DNA of 64,000 nucleotides from Exiguobacterium sp. J17977 (GCF_018616375.1 NZ_JAEQBB010000004.1:186001-250000); one strand, 5' to 3'; counted from the stretch's first letter, positions 15,548-24,853 are shown. The notes: generated by a model from the sequence alone, not told the origin. Numbers and translations are program-made.

Positions 15548-16210
15548 TTACTGGTTTAAATCATAATGTTTCCCTTTTTCGAGGAAAATGAGGTGTTCGC
15601 CGAAATTCGTCACGTGATCGCCCATCCGCTCCAAGTAGCGGGCGATGTTCGAAAACTCATAGACATCGTTCGTCCCGACAGCCATCGTCGGCACAGACCC
15701 CATATATTGTTTAATGACCTGTAAGTTCAAGTCATCGATGACTTTGTCCATCTCGTTCAAGTCACGCACCCGGCTGACCTCACCTTTCCGGTAGGCGCGC
15801 GTCGCGAGCTCGAGCATGTCAATCAATTGCTCGGCCATCTGTTTGAGCGGCTTGATATCTAACACGTACGGGACGTGCTCGATACGCGCAACGGCTTTGG
15901 CGATGTTCGTCGCATAGTCCGCGATGCGCTCAAGGTCTGTCGCCGACTTCATCGTCACAATCAAGCGGCGAAGATCGGTCGCGACCGGTTGTTGTTTCGC
16001 AATCAACAGAATCGCCTCGTCATTGATTTCGAGCTCGAGGTCATCGAGTTCGTTATCGTTGTCGATGACCGTCTGCGCGAGTACGAGATCATGTTTTTCA
16101 AGCACTTCGATGGCCGTGGCCGTTTGACGCATCGTCAAATTCGCCAAGCGAACGACCTTATCTTCTAATTCGTTTAACTTCGTATCAAAAAATGTGCGAT
16201 TTTGTGCCAT
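15548..16210 (-). CDS. phoU: Phosphate-specific transport regulator PhoU
   Basis: A 220-residue all-helical protein with two PhoU repeats. Each carries the metal-binding E-x-x-x-D signature: DLERIADYATNIAK in the first repeat and YLERMGDHVTNFGE in the second. PhoU binds the Pst transporter and the phosphate-sensing kinase and restrains phosphate uptake. It is the last gene of pstS-pstC-pstA-pstB-phoU, 15 bases after pstB. B. subtilis has no phoU at this position but has a second pstB, so this operon is closer to the common bacterial arrangement. Confidence 0.95.
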   Translation of the reverse strand: MAQNRTFFDTKLNELEDKVVRLANLTMRQTATAIEVLEKHDLVLAQTVIDNDNELDDLELEINDEAILLIAKQQPVATDLRRLIVTMKSATDLERIADYATNIAKAVARIEHVPYVLDIKPLKQMAEQLIDMLELATRAYRKGEVSRVRDLNEMDKVIDDLNLQVIKQYMGSVPTMAVGTNDVYEFSNIARYLERMGDHVTNFGEHLIFLEKGKHYDLNQ

Positions 16211-16225
16211 GATTGTCTCCCCTTC

Positions 16226-17059
16226 TTAACCGAACCGGCCAGAAATATAATCTTCAGTCCGTTTGTCCGTTGGATTCGAGAAGATTTTATCGGTCGCGTC
16301 AAACTCGACGACTTCTCCGTTCAAGAAGAACGCCGTCTTATCCGACACGCGAGCCGCTTGTTGCATGTTGTGTGTGACGATGATAATCGAGTATTGCTCT
16401 TTCAACTCTTGGACGAGCTCTTCGACTTTAAGTGTCGAGATTGGATCGAGTGCTGACGTCGGCTCATCCATGAGGATGACGTCCGGTTCGATGGCGAGTG
16501 TGCGGGCGATACAGAGACGTTGCTGCTGTCCACCTGAAAGACCATAGGCGTTCTCGTTCAAGCGATCTTTCACTTCATCCCAGATTGCGGCGCCGCGAAG
16601 CGAGCGCTCCACGATTTCATCGAGTACTTTTTTGTTTTTGATGCCGTGTGTCCGCGGCCCGTACGCGACGTTGTCATACACCGATTTCGGGAATGGGTTC
16701 GGCTGTTGGAACACCATGCCGACCGACGTACGGAGATCTTCGACTTTATAATCGCGGTCGAAGATATTGCGGCCGTGATACAAGATTTCACCGTTCGTTC
16801 GGACAGACGGTACGAGCTCGACCATCCGGTTCAACGTCTTGATGAACGTCGACTTCCCACAACCCGACGGACCGATGATGGCCGTCACTTCGTTCTTCTT
16901 GATGTCGAGGTTGACGTCAATCAACGCCTGATCGTCGCCGTACCATAAATTCAAGTTGTTTACGACATAGGCACTGTCTTTTTGCATCACCGTTTCGTTC
17001 GGTTGAGTCGTCGTTGTATTCACTTCATGATCTCCTTTGAGTTCTTTTTGTTTCATCAT
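16226..17059 (-). CDS. pstB: Phosphate ABC transporter ATP-binding protein PstB
   Basis: A 277-residue ABC ATPase. Walker A is GPSGCGKST, followed by the PstB-specific LNRMVELVP; the Q-loop is [16 protein letters not shown], the signature [16 protein letters not shown], Walker [14 protein letters not shown] and the switch His in VTHNMQQA. It drives PstCA phosphate import. An N-terminal extension of about 25 polar residues precedes the ABC core. The ATG at 17059 follows GAGGAGG. It lies 31 bases after pstA. Confidence 0.96.
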   Translation of the reverse strand: MMKQKELKGDHEVNTTTTQPNETVMQKDSAYVVNNLNLWYGDDQALIDVNLDIKKNEVTAIIGPSGCGKSTFIKTLNRMVELVPSVRTNGEILYHGRNIFDRDYKVEDLRTSVGMVFQQPNPFPKSVYDNVAYGPRTHGIKNKKVLDEIVERSLRGAAIWDEVKDRLNENAYGLSGGQQQRLCIARTLAIEPDVILMDEPTSALDPISTLKVEELVQELKEQYSIIIVTHNMQQAARVSDKTAFFLNGEVVEFDATDKIFSNPTDKRTEDYISGRFG

Positions 17060-17090
17060 CTCGAGAGTCCTCCTCGTTACCTGCTACGAC

Positions 17091-18002
17091 TTAATGTCGG
17101 TTCGTGTACTTGTTGCGGATATAGATGGCAGCCGAGTTCATGATGATCAACATCGTCATCAAGACAATGATTCCGGCAGCAGCCAAGTTTTGGAATTCAG
17201 CTTGCGGACGGCTCGTCCAGTTGTAGATTTGAATCGGGAGCGCTGTGAAATCAGAGAACACATTGCTCGGCGTCGTCGAAATGAACGTCGCCGCACCGAC
17301 CATAATCAATGGAGCGGTCTCTCCGATGGCACGCGATACGGCCAAAATGATTCCCGTGATAATCCCTGGAATCGCCGACGGCAAAACGACGTTGAACGTC
17401 GTCTGCCATTTCGAGGCTCCAAGTGCGAGCGAAGCGTGACGTAATTCCATCTTGACGGAACGGAGCGCTTCTTGTGACGCGACGATGACAATCGGTAAAC
17501 TCATCAGCCCAAGCGTCAAGGCACCGGCCATAATCGAGTTGCCGAGTTCCATTACACGCACAAAAATCGTCAATCCGAGCAATCCGAAAACGATTGACGG
17601 AACACCAGCCAAGTTCGAAATATTTACTTCGATAAATGACGTGACACGGTTTTTTGGCGCGTACTCTTCAAGATAAATCGCGGCACCAACACCGACGATA
17701 AATACCATCGGCACGATGAGGAACATCAACCATAACGTCCCGATCAAGGCTGGATAGAGACCGGCCTGTTCCGGACGGCGGGATGGGAAGTTGCGGAGGA
17801 AGTCCAAGTTCACCCAGCCGCCACCTTTAGAGACGACGTCATAAATCAATGTCGATAGGACGAGCAGGGCAAAGACGAGTCCTGCTAAAAAGACGTACTT
17901 AAAGATTTCATTTAATTGGAGACGACGTTTAATCCGTTGTGAAACGGAATCACGGTCCATCAAGTTCTTCGTATTCTTGAACTCACTGTTCGGCAATGCC
18001 AT
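17091..18002 (-). CDS. pstA: Phosphate ABC transporter permease PstA
   Basis: A 303-residue permease with six hydrophobic segments and the conserved cytoplasmic EAA-type loop (SQEALRSVKMELRHASLALGA). The family motifs YLEEYAPKNR and ISNLAGVPSIVFGLLGL are present. It forms the membrane channel with PstC. Only one base separates it from pstC, so translation is likely coupled. Confidence 0.95.
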   Translation of the reverse strand: MALPNSEFKNTKNLMDRDSVSQRIKRRLQLNEIFKYVFLAGLVFALLVLSTLIYDVVSKGGGWVNLDFLRNFPSRRPEQAGLYPALIGTLWLMFLIVPMVFIVGVGAAIYLEEYAPKNRVTSFIEVNISNLAGVPSIVFGLLGLTIFVRVMELGNSIMAGALTLGLMSLPIVIVASQEALRSVKMELRHASLALGASKWQTTFNVVLPSAIPGIITGIILAVSRAIGETAPLIMVGAATFISTTPSNVFSDFTALPIQIYNWTSRPQAEFQNLAAAGIIVLMTMLIIMNSAAIYIRNKYTNRH

Positions 18003-18003
18003 A

Positions 18004-18948
18004 TTAGTACTCCTCTCTGAAGCGGCGCGTCACCCAGTTCGCGAATAAGTTCATCACAAGGGTGAAGACGAACAACAATGCGCCGACCGCATAGATGCTA
18101 TAGTATTCGATTGTCCCGTAGCCTGCATCACCTTTGGCGATTTGGACGATATAAGCCGTCATCGTTTGAATCGCGTTCAGCGGGTTGAACTCGAAGTTCG
18201 GTTGTGACCCACCGGCGATTGTCACGATCATCGTCTCACCGATGGCACGGCTCATCCCAAGGACGATTGAGGCGATAATCCCTGACAGCGCGGCCGGCAT
18301 GACGACTTTGATGGCAACTTCCAAACGCGTTGCGCCAAGGCCGAGCGCACCTTCGCGAATCTTTTTCGGAACGGCGCTCATCGCGTCTTCCGAAATCGAT
18401 GCAATCATTGGGATAATCATAATCCCGACGACAATCCCCGGACTAAGCGCGTTATAAATCTTTAATCCAGGAATGAGCGCTTGCAAGATTGGTGTGACGA
18501 ACGACAAGGCGAAAAATCCGAAGACAATCGTCGGTACACCGGCGAGTACTTCAAGAATCGGCTTCAAAATCGTGCGAGCACGTTCAGACGCATATTCGCT
18601 CAAATAAATCGCTGACGCCAAACCAAGCGGTACAGCAACAATCATGGCAATGACCGTAATCTGGAGCGTCCCCATGACGAGGGCCCAGACGCCGAAACGT
18701 TGATCGGCACTAAGCGGATACCATTCCGTCGAGCCTAAAAACTCGGCGACCGGTACGCGCTCAAAGAACTTGAACAGTTCGAAACCGAGTGTGAACGCGA
18801 TGCCGACAGTCGTGACGACCGAAACGAATGCGCTCAAGAATAATAAGAACGGCATGACTTTATCAAACACGTTCGTCGTACTGTATTTCTTTTTCTTATT
18901 GGTTTCAATCATCTCTCGAATTGAGAACCCTTTGTTTGGTTGATTCAT
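18004..18948 (-). CDS. pstC: Phosphate ABC transporter permease PstC
   Basis: A 314-residue permease with six hydrophobic segments. The motifs YLSEYASERARTILKP, LEVLAGVPTIVFGFFAL and the EAA loop SAVPKKIREGALGLGATRLE identify PstC. It pairs with PstA to carry phosphate delivered by PstS. It follows pstS after 83 bases that contain a stable hairpin. Confidence 0.95.
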   Translation of the reverse strand: MNQPNKGFSIREMIETNKKKKYSTTNVFDKVMPFLLFLSAFVSVVTTVGIAFTLGFELFKFFERVPVAEFLGSTEWYPLSADQRFGVWALVMGTLQITVIAMIVAVPLGLASAIYLSEYASERARTILKPILEVLAGVPTIVFGFFALSFVTPILQALIPGLKIYNALSPGIVVGIMIIPMIASISEDAMSAVPKKIREGALGLGATRLEVAIKVVMPAALSGIIASIVLGMSRAIGETMIVTIAGGSQPNFEFNPLNAIQTMTAYIVQIAKGDAGYGTIEYYSIYAVGALLFVFTLVMNLFANWVTRRFREEY

Positions 18949-18991
18949 CTCGTGTATCGCTCCCTACCTCTTCATACTAGAAAGCACGGCG

Positions 18992-19018
18992 AGAAGGCGA
19001 GAGCGACTCTCACCTTCT
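18992..19018 (-). terminator. Intercistronic hairpin between pstS and pstC
   Basis: A 12-bp stem (AGAAGGTGAGAG / CTCTCGCCTTCT, one G-U pair) with a 3-base loop and no T-run lies between pstS and pstC. Such structures partly terminate or stabilise the pstS message, so the binding protein is made in excess over the permeases. Confidence 0.6.
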
Positions 19019-19031
19019 GCCTTCTGCGCTA

Positions 19032-19967
19032 TTATTCGCCAGCAATCTCGTCGATTACTTCAGCGTTCTCATCATATCGTGCTTGTTCCATTCCGACATA
19101 TCCAACTTCTTCTGAAAGGGCTGCTGCATTTTCATTCAAGAAGCGTGTGTAGTCGGCGACTTGTGGCTTGTCTTTCAATGACGCGTTGTTCACGTACGTG
19201 TAAATCTCACGTGAGAGCGGGTAAGACAAATCGTTGATTGTATCAGTCGTCGGCTCGATGCCTTCGACGTTCAACGCGCGAAGCGTATCTTGGTTTTCAA
19301 TGTAGTATGCGTATCCGAAGAATCCGATTGCACCTTTCGTACCAGCGACACCTGTCACGAGGACGTTATCGTCTTCTGACAACTGCGCGTCTTGACGAAT
19401 GTCCGTGTCTTCAAGGACCGCTTCGTTGAAGAAATCGAACGTACCTGAGTCTTTACCTGGTGAGAAGAATGAGATTTCTTCATCCGGCCAGTCTGAGCGG
19501 ACGTCTTTCCATGTCTTCACGTTCGTGTCTGTCCACATCTTGTTGAGCTCTTCGATTGTGATATCTTGTGCCCAATCGTTTTCTGGGTTGACAACAAGTG
19601 AGAGACCATCGAGTGCGACAGCAAGTTGCGTGTACTCAATTCCGTTCTCTTCGGCTTCTGCTGCCTCTTCTTCTTTGATTTCACGTGATGCGTTCGAGAA
19701 ATCAGTCTCGCCTGTTACGAAACGTTTGAATCCGCCACCAGTACCAGAGACACCGACCGTGACTTCAACGTCTGGCTGTTCAGCTGAATATTCTTCGGCT
19801 ACGGCTTCCATGATCGGGAAGACTGTTGACGAACCGTCCATGACGACTTTACCTGAAAGTCCTTCACCGTCGGCTGCGCCACCTTCTTCATTGTTCCCAC
19901 ACGCGGCACCGATAATGGCCACCGAAGTAATTGAAGCGACTAAAGCTGATTTTTTCATCCAAGACAT
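19032..19967 (-). CDS. pstS: Phosphate-binding lipoprotein PstS
   Basis: A 311-residue extracellular phosphate-binding protein. The lipoprotein signal ends in IGAAC, so Cys is the lipid anchor. Phosphate-site motifs are DGSSTVFPI, SGTGGGFKRF, ANASREIK-like TDFSNASREI and PGKDSGTFDFF. The ATG at 19967 follows AAGGAGG; a longer in-frame form would lack a signal peptide. It is first in the pst operon, directly downstream of a six-repeat Pho box. Confidence 0.96.
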   Translation of the reverse strand: MSWMKKSALVASITSVAIIGAACGNNEEGGAADGEGLSGKVVMDGSSTVFPIMEAVAEEYSAEQPDVEVTVGVSGTGGGFKRFVTGETDFSNASREIKEEEAAEAEENGIEYTQLAVALDGLSLVVNPENDWAQDITIEELNKMWTDTNVKTWKDVRSDWPDEEISFFSPGKDSGTFDFFNEAVLEDTDIRQDAQLSEDDNVLVTGVAGTKGAIGFFGYAYYIENQDTLRALNVEGIEPTTDTINDLSYPLSREIYTYVNNASLKDKPQVADYTRFLNENAAALSEEVGYVGMEQARYDENAEVIDEIAGE

Positions 19968-20027
19968 TTCTGACGTCCTCCTTGAGTTTGCTTTGATTTG
20001 TGTTGTGGCTTCGTTGTTCTGTCCTAC

Positions 20028-20088
20028 AATTAACATCCTAATAAACTACTATTAACGAGAAATAAACGGAACGTAAAAGAATTGTAAA
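20028..20088 (-). promoter_or_regulatory. Pho box array upstream of pstS
   Basis: On the minus strand six hexamers of the form TT(T/A)ANN occur at exact 11-base steps: TTTACA, TTTACG, TTTATT, TTAATA, TTATTA and TTAATT. This is the PhoP box pattern TT(A/C/T)A(C/T)A-N5 of Bacillus phosphate-starvation promoters. The first two repeats are the best matches. The array starts just after the pbpA terminator and ends about 60 bases before the pstS start codon. Confidence 0.85.
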
Positions 20089-20092
20089 GACG

Positions 20093-20121
20093 AAAAAAAG
20101 AAGCCACCGAAGTGACTTCTT
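20093..20121 (-). terminator. Terminator of pbpA
   Basis: The stem AAGAAGTCAC / GTGGCTTCTT with a TTCG loop and five T begins inside the stop codon of the penicillin-binding protein gene and lies next to the Pho box. Confidence 0.85.
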
Positions 20122-22178
20122 TATTGGATCTGTGCTTGGACGTCTTCTAAGTCAAAATACGCCTTCATGATGTCGTGCGCGACACGGGTGTTGATCCCTT
20201 CCGCCTCGAGGCCTGGCATGATGATGGCCCAGGCGATTTCCGGGTCATCATACGGCGCCCAGCCGACGTGGTTCGAGTTGAGTGTCTTGATCGGTTCACC
20301 GTTCGCATTTCGCTTCGCTTGGCCATCTGGCCCTTCTGCGATTGCTTGAGCGGTACCGGTCTTACCGGCCGCCGTGATTCCCGTCTGTTGCAGGATACGC
20401 GACGTTCCGCTCTCGACCCCTTGCCGGAACCCTTGACGCGCCCGTTGAAGAAATTCATCGCGAATATCGACTTTATTGAGCGCGTTCGGTTGGAACGTGC
20501 TGACGACTTGCTTGTTTGACTCGTCGAGCGAACCGGGTTCGATGATTTCTTTCAAGAGATGCGGTTGAATCCGGTATCCGCCGTTCGCGAGCGTCGACGT
20601 ATACTGTGCCAATTGAATCGGCGTGTACGAGATGAACTGACCGATCGACATGTCCATGAGGAGCGTGACACGGTCCGGTACGCTACGGAATCCGATTGAT
20701 TCATATGGGAGGTCGATCCCTGTCTCAATCCCGAGTCCGAACTGTTTATAGTAATGTTCCATCGTATTGAACGCCTCGGTCACGTTCTCTCCGACGATTT
20801 GGCCGGTCGAGTAGTAATCGGCGAGCCGCAAGGCGATTTGGAACATATAGATGTTCGATGACAAGGCGAGGGCATCAAGGTCGTTGATGTTCCCCATGTT
20901 CCGGTACGACGACTTGAGTGACGAACCGATACGAATCGGCGTGTCGTAAATATATTCCCCCGGTTGGATGACTTCTTCTTCAAGTCCGAACGCGACCGTC
21001 GCTCCCTTGATTGTCGAGCCGATTTGACTCGCCCGCAGGACCGTCCCGGTCGAGACGTCTTTGAATTCGTTCGTTTCATAGTCGAGCTCTTGTCCTGAGA
21101 GGGCGAGCAATTCACCCGTTTGCGGGTTCATGACGACGGCGAAGGCACGGTCAAAGTGCGGGCTGCCCGAACGGCCGGCTCGAATCGCTTTCTTCAAAAT
21201 CTCATCGATTTCTTTTTGGAATTCGATGTCCGTCGACAAGATGATGTCTTTCCCTGGATTCCCGCTGACGCGGGTCGGCTCTCCGACCGGCTCCCCTTTA
21301 TACGTCGTGAAGACGTCATAGGCCGGTGTCCCGCGCAGCACGTCCTCATACTGTTGCTCGAGATAAGATGTTCCGACCCGATCATTCAAGCCGTAGCCTT
21401 TCGCTTGATACGAGGCGCGTTGCTCGGCCGGGATTTGACGATAACTTCCGAGGAAGCTTTGGAACGTCTCGCCGAACGGATAATCCCGTTGGTAATACGG
21501 TTCGACGCTGACGCCAGGAAGCAACTCCAAGTTCTCTTCAATCAGTGCCATCTCTTTTGGAGACGCCCCGATTTTAATGACTTGCGGGTCGAGCGCATAG
21601 CCCGACTCCATATTATGTTTGATGGCGATGATTTCTTCGGTCGCATCATCGAACGTGATTTCCGCGTCCGTGATGGAATCGAGCAACAATTGGTCGACGT
21701 CTTGGTTCGACAAGGCGGCGCGTTCCTCTTCCGATAAATCGGCCAACAGGTTTTGGACCCGTTCTTGCGAGCGCTCCGGATCGATGGCAATCCAATAATC
21801 CTTGCGGTCCCGCTCCGTCACTTTGCGGTCCTTCTCCGGCACGTCGACGATCTCCGCGAGCTTGATGGCGACTTCGAGCCGCTCTTCTGTCTTCGTCACT
21901 TGCGACCGGCGATACATGACCGAATAATTCGAGATTGTGTCGGCGAGCACTTGACCGTTGCGGTCGTAAATCTTACCGCGCGGCACCTCGTACTTGATTT
22001 TGCTTGATTCGGTCTTCTGCACTTCCCGGGCAATCAACTCACCGTTGACGATTTGAACGACGCCTAGACGGAAAATGAGCGTCGCGAACAGGATGAAGAC
22101 GATAAAGAACAATAAGTTCAATCGCAATGGAAGGTGGTTGCGCCGTTTTCTCGGCACTTTCACACGGTTTTTGGCCAA
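20121..22178 (-). CDS. pbpA: Class B penicillin-binding protein 2A-type transpeptidase
   Basis: A 685-residue class B PBP: short basic cytoplasmic tail, one membrane anchor (LLFFIVFILFATLIFRL), a PBP dimerisation domain beginning VPRGKIYDRNG, and a C-terminal transpeptidase. Active-site motifs are STIK (catalytic Ser), SSN and KTGTA. It crosslinks peptidoglycan, and in B. subtilis PbpA serves cell elongation. The start is taken as a TTG at 22178 because AAAGGAG lies 8 bases before it; an in-frame GTG at 22268 lacks a comparable site. The order sodA-pbpA-pstS is as in B. subtilis. Confidence 0.92.
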   Translation of the reverse strand: MAKNRVKVPRKRRNHLPLRLNLLFFIVFILFATLIFRLGVVQIVNGELIAREVQKTESSKIKYEVPRGKIYDRNGQVLADTISNYSVMYRRSQVTKTEERLEVAIKLAEIVDVPEKDRKVTERDRKDYWIAIDPERSQERVQNLLADLSEEERAALSNQDVDQLLLDSITDAEITFDDATEEIIAIKHNMESGYALDPQVIKIGASPKEMALIEENLELLPGVSVEPYYQRDYPFGETFQSFLGSYRQIPAEQRASYQAKGYGLNDRVGTSYLEQQYEDVLRGTPAYDVFTTYKGEPVGEPTRVSGNPGKDIILSTDIEFQKEIDEILKKAIRAGRSGSPHFDRAFAVVMNPQTGELLALSGQELDYETNEFKDVSTGTVLRASQIGSTIKGATVAFGLEEEVIQPGEYIYDTPIRIGSSLKSSYRNMGNINDLDALALSSNIYMFQIALRLADYYSTGQIVGENVTEAFNTMEHYYKQFGLGIETGIDLPYESIGFRSVPDRVTLLMDMSIGQFISYTPIQLAQYTSTLANGGYRIQPHLLKEIIEPGSLDESNKQVVSTFQPNALNKVDIRDEFLQRARQGFRQGVESGTSRILQQTGITAAGKTGTAQAIAEGPDGQAKRNANGEPIKTLNSNHVGWAPYDDPEIAWAIIMPGLEAEGINTRVAHDIMKAYFDLEDVQAQIQ

Positions 22179-22304
22179 TTCAGTTGTCTCCTTTCTGATT
22201 CGTTTCCTTCTATAAGTATAGGTGACGTATATGTCAGTGTTGTTTCTATTTTTCGACTCGATTTTCACTATATCATAATTTGTTTACAAATTAATGAAAT
22301 GTAG

Positions 22305-22333
22305 AAAAAATCCCGAGATTCAATCGAATCCCG
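22305..22333 (-). terminator. Terminator of sodA
   Basis: An 11-bp stem (TCCCGGGATTC / GAATCTCGGGA with one G-U pair) is followed by six T on the minus strand. Confidence 0.87.
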
Positions 22334-22344
22334 GGACAGTGTCA

Positions 22345-22953
22345 TTATTTTGCGTCTGCGTAGAGCTTCGCGACGTAATCCCAGTCAATGACATGGAAGA
22401 ACGCTTGGATGTAATCCGGACGACGGTTTTGGTAGTTCAAGTAGTACGCATGCTCCCAAACGTCAAGTCCGAGGATCGGCTGAACGCCTTCCATGATCGG
22501 CGAGTCTTGGTTTGGTGTCGATGTGACTTCGAGTTTACCGTTTTTTACGACGAGCCAAGCCCAACCTGAGCCGAAGCGAGTTGTCGCTGCTTTCGTGAAC
22601 TCATCTTTGAACGCGTCGAAGCTGCCGAACGCTTCGTCGATAGCAGAAGCGAGTTCGCCCGTCGGAGCGCCGTTCTCGTTCTTCTTCAACAATTTCCAGA
22701 AGAATGAGTGGTTCCAGTGGCCGCCGCCGTTGTTGCGGACTGCCGTTTGAATGTCAGCAGGAAGTGAATCGAGATTTTGAAGCAACTCTTCGAGTGAAGA
22801 GTAGTTCACGTCTTTTCCTTCGAGTGCATTGTTCACGTTCGTGACGTAAGTGTTGTGGTGTTTCGTGTGGTGGATTTCCATCGTGCGTGCGTCAATGTGT
22901 GGTTCAAGTGCATCGTATGCGTAATCAAGTTGTGGTAATTCAAATTTAGCCAT
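22345..22953 (-). CDS. sodA: Superoxide dismutase, Mn/Fe family
   Basis: A 202-residue superoxide dismutase that converts superoxide to hydrogen peroxide and oxygen in the cytoplasm. The metal ligands are visible in [13 protein letters not shown], in the [10 protein letters not shown] segment and in the signature [15 protein letters not shown]. The [10 protein letters not shown] and DVWEHAYY context favours manganese. The ATG at 22953 is chosen because AAGGGGG precedes it. A promoter candidate and a strong terminator mark it as monocistronic. Confidence 0.95.
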   Translation of the reverse strand: MAKFELPQLDYAYDALEPHIDARTMEIHHTKHHNTYVTNVNNALEGKDVNYSSLEELLQNLDSLPADIQTAVRNNGGGHWNHSFFWKLLKKNENGAPTGELASAIDEAFGSFDAFKDEFTKAATTRFGSGWAWLVVKNGKLEVTSTPNQDSPIMEGVQPILGLDVWEHAYYLNYQNRRPDYIQAFFHVIDWDYVAKLYADAK

Positions 22954-22998
22954 AACTAAAATCCCCCTTAAAATTGGTTTGAACAACGTTCGTTTTAA

Positions 22999-23027
22999 AT
23001 GTAACAGATTTGTGACGGTCGACTCAA
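22999..23027 (-). promoter_or_regulatory. sodA promoter candidate
   Basis: A -35 TTGAGT (23022-23027) and a -10 TTACAT (22999-23004) are separated by 17 bases on the minus strand, about 45 bases before the sodA start. Confidence 0.5.
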
Positions 23028-23037
23028 TTGTAATGCT

Positions 23038-24507
23038 TCATTCGACGTCTTGTTCAGGCAACGCCCAAACCGAAATCGATCCTGCCGCTACTTTAAATAC
23101 CCCGTTCCCGTCTTCATCAATCTCAATGACCTCATCGACGGTCTGTGTCAAATCGACCCATTTCTCACCGGCACGGTGCTCACCGACGAACATCTGCTTC
23201 TCGGCTGCTTCGCTGTTTGAGATGAGGACGGCACAGCCTGAACGCTCGATCTCCTCGACACCTTGACGGACCCAGCCAATGACATGCTCGTCATCGAAGT
23301 AGTCGTCCTGTTGGCCGTATGCTTTTTCACGGCGTGCGTAAAGGAGCGGATCGATGGCAACTTTCTTTCCGTCGGCCGGGTGCGGACCGTTGATGCCATA
23401 GTAGTCACCATAGAACACACATGGGTAACCGTCTTGGCGAAGCAAGATTAAACCGTAGGCGATTTGTTTGAACCAATCTTCAACCCATGACTCGAGCGCT
23501 TCCGCTGGTTGTGAGTCGTGGTTGTCGACGAACGTCACCGAGTGGAGCGGGTGGGACTGGACGAGCGTATCGTCAAAGATTGTCCGCATATCGAACGATT
23601 CCCCTTCCGTCGAGGCGCGCTGCAAGTTGTAATGGAGCGGCACGTCGAACAAATCGACATGATAGTCGATATTGTCGAGGAACTCACGACAGGCATCGAG
23701 CTCTGACTTCCAGAACTCACCGACCAAGTAAAAGTTGTCGCCTTTCTCGGCTTTCATCGTCTCACTGAACTCTTTAACGAAATCATAGTTGATATGTTTA
23801 ATGGCATCGAGTCGGAACCCGTCACATTGTGTCTCTTCGATGAACCATTTACCCCAGCTGAGTACTTCTTCTCGAACTTCCGGGTGATGGTAATCGATAT
23901 TGGCGAACATCAAGTAGTCATACACACCGAACTCATCGTCGACGTTATCGTTCCATTTTTTGTTTTCACCGAGGATGAAGAAAATCCCGCTGTGGTCTCC
24001 CGCAGCGTCATAGTCGGTGCCGTTGAAATGATGGAAATTCCATTTGAAGGCCGAGTATTTTTCGTTCCGGCCTTCGAAATCGAACTTGGTCCAACCTTCA
24101 ATCTCGAACGGTTCTTCCGACAACACTTTCGTGCGATCTTCCGGGTCGACTTCGAGCACATCAAACTTCTCGGTCGCATCGGCCCCGGCTTTATGGTTTA
24201 AGACGACGTCCATGTAGACTTGCATCCCGAGTTCTTGGGCATGCTTCGTCGCCTCGAGCAACTCTTGTTTCGTGCCATATTTGGTCGCGACCGTTCCTTT
24301 TTGGTCAAACTCCCCTAAATCATACAAATCGTACACGCCATACCCCGTATCCTCGTCGCTCTGTCCTTTCGTGACAGGTGGCAACCATAATGCGGTAATG
24401 CCGACTTCCTTCAATTCAGAAGCTCGTTCTTTCAATCGCTTCCAATGTTTCTGGTCCGCCGGGACGTGCCATTCAAAAAATTGCATCATCGTATGATTTC
24501 GTTCCAT
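23038..24507 (-). CDS. Cytoplasmic GH13 alpha-amylase
   Basis: A 489-residue GH13 alpha-amylase. The four conserved regions are present: DVVLNHK, GFRLDAIKH with the nucleophile Asp, the acid Glu in VGEFWK, and FVDNHD. The TIM barrel begins MMQFFEWHVP, and a C-terminal beta domain ends VWALPEQDVE. There is no signal peptide, so unlike the related liquefying amylases it should act inside the cell, probably on maltodextrins or stored glucan. The ATG at 24507 has a modest GAGGCG site. No terminator follows; sodA starts 84 bases on, with its own promoter. Confidence 0.93.
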   Translation of the reverse strand: MERNHTMMQFFEWHVPADQKHWKRLKERASELKEVGITALWLPPVTKGQSDEDTGYGVYDLYDLGEFDQKGTVATKYGTKQELLEATKHAQELGMQVYMDVVLNHKAGADATEKFDVLEVDPEDRTKVLSEEPFEIEGWTKFDFEGRNEKYSAFKWNFHHFNGTDYDAAGDHSGIFFILGENKKWNDNVDDEFGVYDYLMFANIDYHHPEVREEVLSWGKWFIEETQCDGFRLDAIKHINYDFVKEFSETMKAEKGDNFYLVGEFWKSELDACREFLDNIDYHVDLFDVPLHYNLQRASTEGESFDMRTIFDDTLVQSHPLHSVTFVDNHDSQPAEALESWVEDWFKQIAYGLILLRQDGYPCVFYGDYYGINGPHPADGKKVAIDPLLYARREKAYGQQDDYFDDEHVIGWVRQGVEEIERSGCAVLISNSEAAEKQMFVGEHRAGEKWVDLTQTVDEVIEIDEDGNGVFKVAAGSISVWALPEQDVE

Positions 24508-24595
24508 CTCGCTTCGCCTCATTTCATATTTTTCAAAAAACAAAATGCTAACGGATATTTACCCACGACTTCGCAATTGAAAACAAAAAATGAAA

Positions 24596-24625
24596 ACAAA
24601 AAACAGCTTTCATCAGAAAGCTGTT
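24596..24625 (-). terminator. Terminator of the tRNA pair
   Basis: A perfect 10-bp stem (AACAGCTTTC / GAAAGCTGTT) with a 4-base loop is followed by T residues on the minus strand, just after the tRNA-Ile gene. Confidence 0.87.
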
Positions 24626-24631
24626 CACAAA

Positions 24632-24705
24632 TGGACCCTGTAGGACTTGAACCTACGACCGGACGGTTATGAGCCGTCTGCTCTAACCAGCTGAGCTAAG
24701 GGTCC
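24632..24705 (-). tRNA. tRNA-Ile2 with CAU anticodon (ATA decoding)
   Basis: A 74-base cloverleaf with acceptor GGACCCT/AGGGTCC, D-arm GCTC/GAGC, anticodon stem GACGG/CCGTC with loop CTCATAA, and T-arm GTAGG/CCTAC, all fully paired. The anticodon is CAU, but the body resembles known tRNA-Ile(CAU) genes rather than methionine tRNAs, so it should be modified by TilS to read AUA. CCA is not encoded. It follows the tRNA-Met gene after a few bases. Confidence 0.88.
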
Positions 24706-24712
24706 TAATTGG

Positions 24713-24786
24713 TAGCGGCGGAGGGAGTCGAACCCACGACCTCACGGGTATGAACCGTACGCTCTAGCCAGCTGAGCTACACCGCC
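24713..24786 (-). tRNA. tRNA-Met (elongator), CAU anticodon
   Basis: Acceptor GGCGGTG/CGCCGCT, D-arm GCTC/GAGC, anticodon stem TACGG/CCGTG with loop TTCATAC. The body matches the Bacillus elongator tRNA-Met. CCA is encoded at 24710-24712. In the T-stem GTGGG/CCCTC the second pair is a U-U mismatch, which is unusual. It is transcribed ahead of the tRNA-Ile2 gene. Confidence 0.9.
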
Positions 24787-24853
24787 ACGTTGTTATACAG
24801 TAATAATATACTGAATGAGAGCGTGACTGTCAATCAAAAGTCACATTGAACCA

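Noticed and set aside
24632-24705. Initiator or second elongator tRNA-Met for the first CAU tRNA
   Set aside because: The body and acceptor stem match tRNA-Ile2 (CAU, lysidine-modified), not methionine tRNAs.
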